The position numbers were made by a program, and so were the translations under genes. The notes under the pieces were generated by a model. That model saw only the letters and a program-made list of their open reading frames with translations, was not told where the DNA came from and ran no database searches. A stretch of 7,003 nt of DNA, from positions 1 through 7,003 of the forward strand of contig CAMDXR010000166.1 in NCBI GenBank assembly GCA_945877725.1. Direction: 5' to 3'. Shown one piece after another: positions 1-6,093 of this stretch. Position 1 is the stretch's first letter. Each line of letters starts with the position of its first letter. This DNA is from Limnohabitans sp. Rim8 (GTDB taxonomy: Bacteria > Pseudomonadota > Gammaproteobacteria > Burkholderiales > Burkholderiaceae_C).

Positions 1-1307
1 CTTTGCACCGACTGCAAGGCCACTGCACAAAAACGCACCAAATAAGCCCAAACCAGGCCCATGGAAGTGGCCGTGATCCAGGCCCCGGCTGACGAAGAAG
101 GCCAGGTTTGCTGAATCCAGCCCACGGGCAACAACAAGCCAACCACCACCACGGCGCCGGGGATGGCATACCCGAGCCCAACCAATTGAATGGCCCCTTG
201 GCTGATGCGGTCGGCGCGGGTGCGCACGCTGAAGGCCAGCGCCAAGGCCACCCCCACGGCCAACAAGGCTGTCACGGCCCCCAGACGCAAACTGGTCCAT
301 GCCCAATGGCCAAAGCGCTCCCAAGGCAATGCGCTCGACTCACCCGCCAAAGCACGCAACATGATGAGCACCGGCAGTACAAAACCCAAAAGAACAGGCA
401 AACCGCAAATCCCCCAGGCCATGAACTGGCGAGCACCTTGCAGCTTGACCGGTTGCGCCTCGGCAGAGCCTTGGCGCGAACCGCGCCCCGGGTTAAAACG
501 CATGCGTTTTTGGGCCCGTTGCTCCAGTTGCAGCAAAACCACCACCACTGCCAACAAAACCGTGGCCAATTGCGCCGCCGCAATGCGGTTGTCCATCGAC
601 AACCAGGCTTTGTAAATGCCTGCTGTAAAGGTCTGGATACCGAAGTAACTGGAGACACCAAAATCGGCCAAGGTTTCCATCAAGGCCAGCGCCACCCCAG
701 CGGCCACCGCCGGACGGGCCAAGGGCAAGGCAATTTCGAGCATGCGGCGGGACAAAGGCGCGCCCAACAAGCGCGCCGCCTCCATCAAGCCCGAGGCGCG
801 CTCGACCAAAGCTGTGCGCGCCAACAAGTACACGTAGGGATACAGCGCCAGCGTGAACACCAGCGCCGCACCCCAGACACTGCGCACATCGGGCCACAAA
901 CGGCCCTGCAGTCCAAAAACCTCACGCAGGGCCACTTGCAAAGGGCCACTGAACTGCAGGAAATCGGTGTACGCATAGGCCACCACATAGGCCGGCATGG
1001 CCAGCGGCAACAGCAATAACCACTCAAAAACCCCGCGCCCGGGAAAGTCAAACAAGGTGACCAATGCGGCTGTGGCCAGTCCCAGCACGGTCACGCCAAC
1101 GGCCACCATGAGGCACAAACCCAAGGTGGTCAGCACGTATTCGGGCAGAACAGTGCGCCCCATCTCCCGCAAAATGTCGGCGCTTTGGGGGCTCCACTGC
1201 AGCCAAGAGCCCAGCACGGCCAAGACAGGCAAGGCCAAAGCCAGTGCCAGTAAGCCGTAAAGCAGGGATGAAAAACCCGTCAAATAGCGGGGCAAAGTGC
1301 GCAGCAT
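1..1307 (-). CDS. fbpB: Iron(III) ABC transporter permease FbpB (partial, 3' end outside window)
   Basis: Inner-membrane permease of a ferric-iron importer; it would accept iron from a periplasmic binding protein and pair with the FbpC ATPase. Starting at the ATG at 1307, 435 codons are open to the window edge with no stop. Family members run to about 500-560 residues, so the C-terminus is missing. The protein is strongly hydrophobic with many membrane segments (about 14-35, 58-85, 93-115, 143-165, 200-218, 245-262, 297-318, 340-360, 373-395). The first EAA loop is clear: E176-A-A, G182, I192, L194-P195, fitting EAA-x3-G-x9-I-x-LP. Just after it, ETLADFG and the following YFG and TAGIY motifs are typical of the FbpB group of fused, two-domain permeases. 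A second permease unit begins around residue 328; its EAA loop would lie off the left edge. A GGGG at 1318-1321 may be the ribosome binding site. A thiamine or phosphonate permease of the same superfamily is less likely. Confidence 0.9.
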   Translation of the reverse strand, partial: MLRTLPRYLTGFSSLLYGLLALALALPVLAVLGSWLQWSPQSADILREMGRTVLPEYVLTTLGLCLMVAVGVTVLGLATAALVTLFDFPGRGVFEWLLLLPLAMPAYVVAYAYTDFLQFSGPLQVALREVFGLQGRLWPDVRSVWGAALVFTLALYPYVYLLARTALVERASGLMEAARLLGAPLSRRMLEIALPLARPAVAAGVALALMETLADFGVSSYFGIQTFTAGIYKAWLSMDNRIAAAQLATVLLAVVVVLLQLEQRAQKRMRFNPGRGSRQGSAEAQPVKLQGARQFMAWGICGLPVLLGFVLPVLIMLRALAGESSALPWERFGHWAWTSLRLGAVTALLAVGVALALAFSVRTRADRISQGAIQLVGLGYAIPGAVVVVGLLLPVGWIQQTWPSSSAGAWITATSMGLVWAYLVRFCAVALQSVQ

Positions 1308-1335
1308 GTCAAGCAGACCCCAGAATGAAGCGCTT

Positions 1336-1341
1336 ATTGTA
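1336..1341 (-). promoter_or_regulatory. Putative -10 box of fbpB
   Basis: Read on the minus strand the site is TACAAT, one mismatch from TATAAT. It would place the transcript start near 1328-1329, giving a leader of about 20 nt before the ATG at 1307. No good -35 hexamer is seen 16-18 bp upstream. An 8-bp palindrome, AAGCGCTT (1328-1335), sits on the predicted start. This is a pattern match only. Confidence 0.35.
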
Positions 1342-1344
1342 GGA

Positions 1345-1386
1345 GGCCCCCCATAAGACCCCTGAGAGCCCCCGCCTGCAGGGGCC
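1345..1386. promoter_or_regulatory. GC-rich inverted repeats between the divergent promoters
   Basis: GGCCCC at 1345-1350 and GGGGCC at 1381-1386 are exact inverted copies separated by 30 bp, lying between the two outward-facing TACAAT boxes. A nested inverted repeat, GCCCC (1368-1372) with GGGGC (1381-1385), and the palindrome CCTGCAGG (1375-1382) sit where the fbpC -35 would fall. They could be operator half-sites for a regulator of both promoters. In GC-rich DNA such short repeats also occur by chance. I see no convincing Fur box in the intergenic DNA. Confidence 0.2.
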
Positions 1387-1400
1387 ATGCGCAACCTGCC

Positions 1401-1406
1401 TACAAT
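1401..1406 (+). promoter_or_regulatory. Putative -10 box of fbpC, suggesting a leaderless transcript
   Basis: TACAAT at 1401-1406 ends 7 bp before the fbpC ATG at 1414. A normal -10 to start-site distance puts transcription at about 1413-1414, on the start codon itself. No Shine-Dalgarno-like sequence occurs between the box and the ATG, which fits a leaderless mRNA. A recognisable -35 is lacking, so an activator may be needed. Confidence 0.4.
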
Positions 1407-1413
1407 CTAAAGC

Positions 1414-2595
1414 ATGTTTTTAGAGCTTCGCCAACTGGACATTCAATACCCCGGCAGTGACACGCCCGCTGTCCGCGGTGTCAATTTGGGGTTGCGCGCG
1501 GGTGATATTGGCGTACTGATCGGCCCCTCGGGCTGTGGCAAAACCACTTTGCTGCGGGCTGTGGCGGGGCTGGAGCCGGTATCAAAAGGCAAAATTTTGC
1601 TGTCGGACCGCGTAGTCAGCGCTGCCGGGCAGACCGAACCCGCAGAAACCCGTCGCATCGGCATGGTGTTCCAAGACTACGCCTTGTTCCCCCACATGGA
1701 CGTAGGCCGAAACGTCGGCTTTGGCTTGGCACACTTGTCCAAAACCGAGCGCCAAAAACGCGTTGCCGAGGTGTTGGAACTGGTGGGGTTGGCGGGGGCT
1801 GACCGCCGCTACCCCCATGAACTCTCGGGGGGACAGCAACAAAGAGTGGCGCTGGCCCGCGCCTTAGCCCCCAAGCCCGATTTGCTCTTGCTCGATGAAC
1901 CCTTTTCTAACTTGGACATTGACCTGCGAGAACGGCTGGCGCACGAGGTGCGCAACATTCTCAAGGCCGCCAACGCGACCGCACTGCTGGTCACGCACGA
2001 CCAACTCGAAGCTTTTGCCATCGGCGATGTCATTGGCGTCATGAACGAAGGGCAACTGCACCAGTGGGACGATGCTTACAACCTGTACCACCGTCCGGCA
2101 ACGCGGTTTGTGGCCGATTTCATTGGGCATGGCGTTTTTACCCCCGCCACTTTGCGCGAGGTGGAGGGCCGCATCATGGTCAGCACCCCCGTGGGCGAGT
2201 TGACCGATGTGGCCGAATGCCCACTGCCCTGCGCTTTTGAAGGCGGGCAATGCGATGTGCTGCTGCGCGCCGACGACATCGTGCACGACGACGATGCCCC
2301 GGTAAAGGCCGAAATCATTCGCAAAGCCTTTCGGGGATCGGAGTTTTTGTACACCCTGCGTTTGGCCAGTGGTTATCTGTTGATGGCCCATGTGCCCAGC
2401 CACCATGATCACAAACTGGGGGAATGGATCGGCATACGGGCCGAGGTGGACCATGTGGTCACTTTCAACCGTGCCTGCCCGGTGAACAACCGGTCGCTGT
2501 GCCAGATGCCTTGCGCGCAAGCTGGCGGCAATGCCTGCGGCGTTGGCCTGCAGGATGCTTCCTCTGTCGTGAAGCTGGAAAAAACGGCTGAATAA
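1414..2595 (+). CDS. fbpC: Iron(III) ABC transporter ATP-binding protein FbpC
   Basis: Cytoplasmic ATPase that powers ferric-iron uptake through the divergent FbpB permease. All nucleotide-binding motifs are intact in the 393-residue protein: Walker A GPSGCGKTT (37-45), Q-loop glutamine 87 in VFQDYALFPH, signature LSGGQQQR (137-144), Walker B LLLLDEP (157-163), D-loop SNLD (165-168) and H-loop His195. A C-terminal regulatory (TOBE-like) region spans about 240-353, with the sequence LLRADDIVHDDD (283-294) and the His cluster SHHDH (329-333). The protein is longer than the roughly 350 residues common in the family. The extra is a tail after residue 353 with cysteines 355, 363, 367 and 375; further cysteines lie at 269, 273 and 280. 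The ATG at 1414 is the only sensible start, since the N-terminus MFLELRQLDI matches where the fold begins. Substrate specificity rests on the FbpB partner and general similarity; other ions or organic substrates are possible. Confidence 0.9.
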   Translation: MFLELRQLDIQYPGSDTPAVRGVNLGLRAGDIGVLIGPSGCGKTTLLRAVAGLEPVSKGKILLSDRVVSAAGQTEPAETRRIGMVFQDYALFPHMDVGRNVGFGLAHLSKTERQKRVAEVLELVGLAGADRRYPHELSGGQQQRVALARALAPKPDLLLLDEPFSNLDIDLRERLAHEVRNILKAANATALLVTHDQLEAFAIGDVIGVMNEGQLHQWDDAYNLYHRPATRFVADFIGHGVFTPATLREVEGRIMVSTPVGELTDVAECPLPCAFEGGQCDVLLRADDIVHDDDAPVKAEIIRKAFRGSEFLYTLRLASGYLLMAHVPSHHDHKLGEWIGIRAEVDHVVTFNRACPVNNRSLCQMPCAQAGGNACGVGLQDASSVVKLEKTAE

Positions 2596-2605
2596 GCTCA
2601 CCCCC

Positions 2606-2641
2606 CACAGCCTTCACAGCCACCACAGCCCTCACGGCCCT
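2606..2641. repeat. Four tandem copies of a 9-bp unit (CACAGCCNN)
   Basis: Four units in exact 9-bp register: CACAGCCTT (2606), CACAGCCAC (2615), CACAGCCCT (2624) and CACGGCCCT (2633). The first seven bases are identical in three units and differ by one base in the fourth. A period of nine is a multiple of three, as in repeats that arose in coding DNA. The minus-strand frame ending at the stop 2600-2598 reads GREGCGGCEGCGG. The repeat begins 11 bp after the fbpC stop. Confidence 0.75.
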
Positions 2642-2780
2642 TACCCCGTCTGCCACTTGGTCCCCAAAATCACCTGGCCCTTTGCCTGAACCGCTCAGGT
2701 AGAAACCCTCCCCCTGCTTGCGCATTTACAAACCTCAAAATGCCGCTCATGATGTGTTTTCAAAAGAAGACCAATCATTC

Positions 2781-2786
2781 AGGGGA
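2781..2786 (+). promoter_or_regulatory. Ribosome binding site of pilB
   Basis: AGGGGA lies 5 bases before the ATG at 2792. It supports that ATG as the true start of the short PilB. This matters because the protein lacks the usual N-terminal domain. Confidence 0.7.
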
Positions 2787-2791
2787 AAACG

Positions 2792-4009
2792 ATGCCGGAC
2801 AACCTCCACCCACGGCCCAGGTTCGGCACGGCCGACGATGCCCCCGTTGTCCTGCTTGTGCAGCAACTGCTCGAGCAAGCAGTGGACCTGCAAGCCTCAG
2901 ACCTGCACTTTGAACCGTATGAACACCATTACCGGGTGCGCATGCGCATTGACGGCGAGTTGCGCGAGATTGCAACCCCGCCCATGGCGCTCAAAGACCG
3001 CCTGCCCTCACGCATCAAGGTCTTGTCCCGCTTGGACATTGCAGAAAAGCGCCTGCCCCAAGACGGGCGCATGAAACTGCAACTGGAAAGCGGCCGGGAG
3101 CTGGATTTACGCGTCAGCACCTTGCCCACTTTGTTTGGCGAAAAACTGGTGATTCGGGTCTTGGATTCTGCCCAGGCCAAGCTGGACTTGAACCTGTTGG
3201 GTTACGAAGCCGACGATCTGGCACGCCTGGTGGAAGCCATTCACCGTCCCCACGGCATGGTGCTGGTGACCGGGCCAACCGGGTCGGGCAAAACACAATC
3301 GCTTTATGCCTGCCTGAACCGCCTCAACACGGCAGAGGTGAACATTGCGACGGTGGAAGACCCTTGCGAAATTCAGTTGCAAGGCATCAACCAGGTCAAT
3401 GTGCAAGACAAGCCGGGGCTGACTTTTGCCATCGCATTACGGGCTTTTTTAAGGCAAGACCCCGATATTCTGATGGTGGGCGAGGTGCGCGACTTAGAGA
3501 CCGCCAACATCGCCATACAGGCCGCACAAACCGGCCATTTGGTGCTGTCCACCCTGCACACCAACGACGCGCCGAGCACCTTGATGCGCTTGCGCAACAT
3601 GGGCACCGCTTCGTACAACATTGCGGCCAGCGTGACGCTGATCACGGCCCAGCGCCTGGTGCGCTGCCTGTGCCCGCTGTGCAAAGCCAGTGTGGCTTTG
3701 ATGCCCGAGGTGTTGCTGCAAGCGGGCCTGCCCCCGGCCATGATCACCGCCCCCACAATGCCCGCTTTTGTGCCGGTGGGTTGCGCCCATTGCCACAAGG
3801 GTTTTTCGGGCCGCACAGGGATTTTTCAGGTCATGCCCGTGAGCGCCGAGATGCAAAACCTGATCCTGCGCGATGCGGGCAACCAAGAATTAACGCAGCA
3901 AGCCCAGCGAGAGGGGGTCTCCACCCTGCGCTTGGCGGGCTTGCGCAAAGTGCTGGCTGGCATCACATCCCTCGATGAAGTGTTGGCCAATACCCGGTAC
4001 GGCACATGA
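2792..4009 (+). CDS. pilB: Type IV pilus assembly ATPase PilB (GspE/PilB family), short form
   Basis: Cytoplasmic hexameric motor that drives polymerisation of pilin or pseudopilin, working with the PilC platform. The core is complete: an N2-type domain (about 17-125, with QASDLHFEP and RVRMRIDG), Walker A GPTGSGKT (161-168), Asp box around E189-D190, Walker B ILMVGE (226-231), and His box TLHTND (254-259). A tetracysteine zinc motif has C294/C297 and C331/C334. At 405 residues it is some 150 residues shorter than the 560-570 usual for PilB: the N1 (T2SSE_N/MshEN) domain is absent. A strong ribosome binding site before the ATG and an in-frame TGA at 2750-2752 show the short start is real as sequenced. 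Retraction ATPases (PilT) are also short, but they lack the tetracysteine motif and normally do not sit before pilC-pilD. It overlaps pilC by 4 bp. A GspE role in secretion cannot be excluded. Confidence 0.9.
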   Translation: MPDNLHPRPRFGTADDAPVVLLVQQLLEQAVDLQASDLHFEPYEHHYRVRMRIDGELREIATPPMALKDRLPSRIKVLSRLDIAEKRLPQDGRMKLQLESGRELDLRVSTLPTLFGEKLVIRVLDSAQAKLDLNLLGYEADDLARLVEAIHRPHGMVLVTGPTGSGKTQSLYACLNRLNTAEVNIATVEDPCEIQLQGINQVNVQDKPGLTFAIALRAFLRQDPDILMVGEVRDLETANIAIQAAQTGHLVLSTLHTNDAPSTLMRLRNMGTASYNIAASVTLITAQRLVRCLCPLCKASVALMPEVLLQAGLPPAMITAPTMPAFVPVGCAHCHKGFSGRTGIFQVMPVSAEMQNLILRDAGNQELTQQAQREGVSTLRLAGLRKVLAGITSLDEVLANTRYGT

Positions 4010-5220
4010 GCCGGGCCGAACCACAGCGCCAACTGCCTGCCTTTGCTTGGCAAGGTCTGGATGCGCAGGGACGACCTGCACAAGGTCGACTGAACGCAGC
4101 AGATGCCGGGCTGGCCCGCGCCCAATTGCGCAGGCAGGGTCTGCATCAAGTGCAACTGCATCGCTTGTGGTGGAACCGCACCCCGCAGGTTCGCCCACGC
4201 GACTTGGCATTGATGACGCGGCAGTTGGCCGCCCTTTTGCGCGCTGGGGTGCCCCTGCTGCAAAGCTTGCAGATGCTGTCGCGCAGCCTGACTTCGGCAA
4301 CTTTGGCTGAAGTCGTATCGCAAATTCAGGCAGAGGTGGCCGCAGGCACGGCTTTGCACGAAGCATTGGCTCACCACCCCGCTCACTTTTCGGGGCTTTA
4401 TTGCAGCATGGTGCAAGCCGGCGAGTCGGCCGGCATTTTGGACAGCCTGATGGAGCGACTGGCGCACACCCTTGAAAAAAACGAAGGCTTGCGTTCACGC
4501 GTGCGTTCTGCACTGGTTTATCCAGCGGCCGTCTTGGGGGTGGCCCTGGGTATTTTGGTCTTGATATTGGTGTTTGTGGTGCCGGTTTTCGAAGATGTCT
4601 TCAAGTCTTTTGGTGCCGAATTACCTTGGGCTACGCAAGTGGTGGTCCATCTGAGCGAGGGGCTCAGTGCGTCCTGGCCTTTGGTGATTTTGGTCTTGTT
4701 GGTCGGCATCTGGGGGTGGCAACGCCCCCAGGCAGCCCAAGCCCAAATCAAAAAAACCTGGGACCGATGGCTGCTCAAATGGCCCCTTTTCGGGGCACTC
4801 ATCGCCACGGCAGTGTTGGCACGCTGGGCCCAAACCTTGTCGGCTTTGCTGTCTGCGGGGGTGCCGTTGGCTGAAGCCTTGGGCCCCGTGGCTCAAGCCT
4901 GTGACCATGCGGTCTATGAAAGGGCCACTTTGCAGTTGCAACGTCAAGTGGCACAAGGCGCACATCTGAGCGAGGCCATGGCTCAAAGTGGCCGTTTTAC
5001 ACCCATGATCGTGCAGCTTTGCGCCACCGGAGAAGAGACGGGATCCCTGGACAGCCTGTTGGCCCGCGCTGGGGGCCTGATGGAAACCGAGCTGGACGAC
5101 CAGGTCAATGGTTTGTCGAGTTTGCTCGAACCCTTGATCATTGTTGTGCTGGGAGGCTTTATTGGTTGTATTCTCGTGGCCATGTATTTGCCCATTTTTC
5201 GTTTAGGTCAGGTTTTTTAA
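4006..5220 (+). CDS. pilC: Type IV pilus inner-membrane platform protein PilC
   Basis: Polytopic inner-membrane protein that couples the PilB motor to the growing pilus. Its 404 residues match the family's usual length. Two T2SSF repeats are visible: the first about 67-192, with RQLAALLRAGVPLLQSL and QAGESAGILD; the second about 270-394, with QTLSALLSAGVPLAEAL and TGEETGSLDSLL. Three membrane segments are seen at about 171-193, 224-240 and 377-396; the last begins with the conserved EPLIIVVLGG and ends near MYLPIF. The N-terminal cytoplasmic stretch (FAWQGLDAQGRPAQGRLNA) is the usual PilC lead-in. The start ATG overlaps the pilB stop (ATGA, 4006-4009) and has no strong ribosome binding site, so translational coupling to pilB is likely. 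The homologous GspF of type II secretion is the alternative; the neighbours favour PilC. Confidence 0.93.
   Translation: MSRAEPQRQLPAFAWQGLDAQGRPAQGRLNAADAGLARAQLRRQGLHQVQLHRLWWNRTPQVRPRDLALMTRQLAALLRAGVPLLQSLQMLSRSLTSATLAEVVSQIQAEVAAGTALHEALAHHPAHFSGLYCSMVQAGESAGILDSLMERLAHTLEKNEGLRSRVRSALVYPAAVLGVALGILVLILVFVVPVFEDVFKSFGAELPWATQVVVHLSEGLSASWPLVILVLLVGIWGWQRPQAAQAQIKKTWDRWLLKWPLFGALIATAVLARWAQTLSALLSAGVPLAEALGPVAQACDHAVYERATLQLQRQVAQGAHLSEAMAQSGRFTPMIVQLCATGEETGSLDSLLARAGGLMETELDDQVNGLSSLLEPLIIVVLGGFIGCILVAMYLPIFRLGQVF
5205..5212 (+). promoter_or_regulatory. Ribosome binding site of pilD inside the end of pilC
   Basis: AGGTCAGG lies 9 bases before the pilD ATG at 5222, within the last codons of pilC. 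A run of six T follows (5213-5218) and includes the first base of the pilC stop. Confidence 0.5.
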
Positions 5221-5221
5221 T

Positions 5222-6091
5222 ATGTCAGCAGACACCATGGTCTGGGCTGGAGTCGCGCTGTTGGGCTTGGTGATCGGCAGCTTTTTGAATGTGGTGATTT
5301 ACCGACTGCCCCGCATGCTGGAGGCGCAATGGGCTGCCGCCATGACCGAAGAAACCTACGCGTCCCTTACTGCAGAGGCAACCCACCAGGCCAGTGAGTC
5401 CCAACAACCTGCGGCCAAAGCTTTCAACTTGGCCACACCGGGCTCGCACTGCCCACACTGTGGCCACGGCTTGTCATGGGCAGAAAATATCCCGGTTTTG
5501 AGCTATGTCGGCCTCAAAGGACGCTGCCGCCAATGCCATGCACCAATTGGTTGGCGCTACCCAGCCATCGAGTTGGTCACGGCGGCTTTGTTTGTTTGGA
5601 TCTTTTACCAAAACGGTCTGGGCCCCTCATTTTTGATTTGGGCTGGTTTTGCAGCCGCCCTGGTGGCTTTGGCCGCCATTGACGCCGATACCCGCTTGCT
5701 GCCCGACGCCATCACCCAGCCCTTGGTCTGGTCGGGCTTGCTGGCGGCCAGCGTCGGTCTCAGCGGGGTCAGCTTGACCACATCACTTTGGGGTGCTGTG
5801 GCTGGCTACCTCTTTTTGTGGTCGGTCTACTGGTTGTTCAAGTTGCTCACAGGCAAAGAAGGCATGGGGCATGGCGACTTCAAACTTCTGGCGGCACTGG
5901 GCGCTTGGCTGGGTTGGCCGGCCTTGCTTTCGCTGGTGCTGATCGCCTCACTGACAGGCGTCGCGGGGGGCCTCTGGCTGCGCGTACGTCAGCGCATGCC
6001 CGAAGACGGCTATATTTCGTTTGGTCCCTTTTTGGCCTTGGCAGGTTTGTGGGTCATGGCCTTTGGCCACTTGCCTGGGTTGGCTTTTTAA
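5222..6091 (+). CDS. pilD: Prepilin leader peptidase / N-methyltransferase PilD
   Basis: Inner-membrane aspartic protease that cleaves the leader of type IV prepilins and pseudopilins and N-methylates the new first residue. The 289 residues match the family length. The N-terminal membrane segment ends in GSFLNVVIYRLPR (19-31). A cytoplasmic zinc motif follows, with C77/C80 and C102/C105; the spacing of 21 between the pairs is the same as in Pseudomonas aeruginosa PilD. Next come ENIPVLSY (88-95) and GWRYPAIE (110-117). Catalytic aspartates are D154, in AIDADTRLLPD, and D219, in the GxGD motif G216-H-G-D219. About seven further hydrophobic segments lie between 119 and 287. The gene starts one base after the pilC stop. 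Because one such peptidase often serves both pili and type II secretion, its substrates need not be encoded nearby. Confidence 0.95.
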   Translation: MSADTMVWAGVALLGLVIGSFLNVVIYRLPRMLEAQWAAAMTEETYASLTAEATHQASESQQPAAKAFNLATPGSHCPHCGHGLSWAENIPVLSYVGLKGRCRQCHAPIGWRYPAIELVTAALFVWIFYQNGLGPSFLIWAGFAAALVALAAIDADTRLLPDAITQPLVWSGLLAASVGLSGVSLTTSLWGAVAGYLFLWSVYWLFKLLTGKEGMGHGDFKLLAALGAWLGWPALLSLVLIASLTGVAGGLWLRVRQRMPEDGYISFGPFLALAGLWVMAFGHLPGLAF

Positions 6092-6093
6092 CC

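Larger units (their letters stand above)
2596..2791. other. Non-coding gap between fbpC and pilB
   Basis: This 196-bp gap has no plus-strand gene that I can support. It holds the 9-bp tandem repeat (2606-2641). It also holds a weak hairpin, CCTGA (2685-2689) pairing with TCAGG (2695-2699) over a 5-base loop. No T-run follows the hairpin, so it is a poor intrinsic terminator. The pilB frame is closed upstream by TGA at 2750-2752. The pilB promoter should lie here, but I see no clear -35/-10 pair. Confidence 0.6.

Noticed and set aside
108..1019. Long plus-strand open frame of 303 codons
   Set aside because: It is the antisense of fbpB; its product is rich in Gln, His and Arg with no family motif, while the minus strand encodes a clear permease with an EAA loop.
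1864..2601. Minus-strand open frame of 245 codons opposite fbpC
   Set aside because: It shadows the GC-rich fbpC gene; there are no recognisable motifs, and the plus strand carries all ABC ATPase motifs.
2606..2641. CRISPR-like array
   Set aside because: The units are 9 bp with no spacers, so this is a simple tandem repeat.
2685..2699. Hairpin CCTGA/TCAGG as a rho-independent terminator for fbpC
   Set aside because: The stem is only 5 bp and no T-run follows; it is too weak to call.
3826..4513. Overlapping minus-strand open frames over the pilB/pilC junction
   Set aside because: Low-complexity products without motifs; the plus strand has two well-supported genes across the same DNA.
5788..6093. 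Extended N-terminus for coaE from an ATG at 5788
   Set aside because: The extra 102 residues are the pilD coding region in the wrong frame, and CoaE proteins begin near the P-loop as from 6094.
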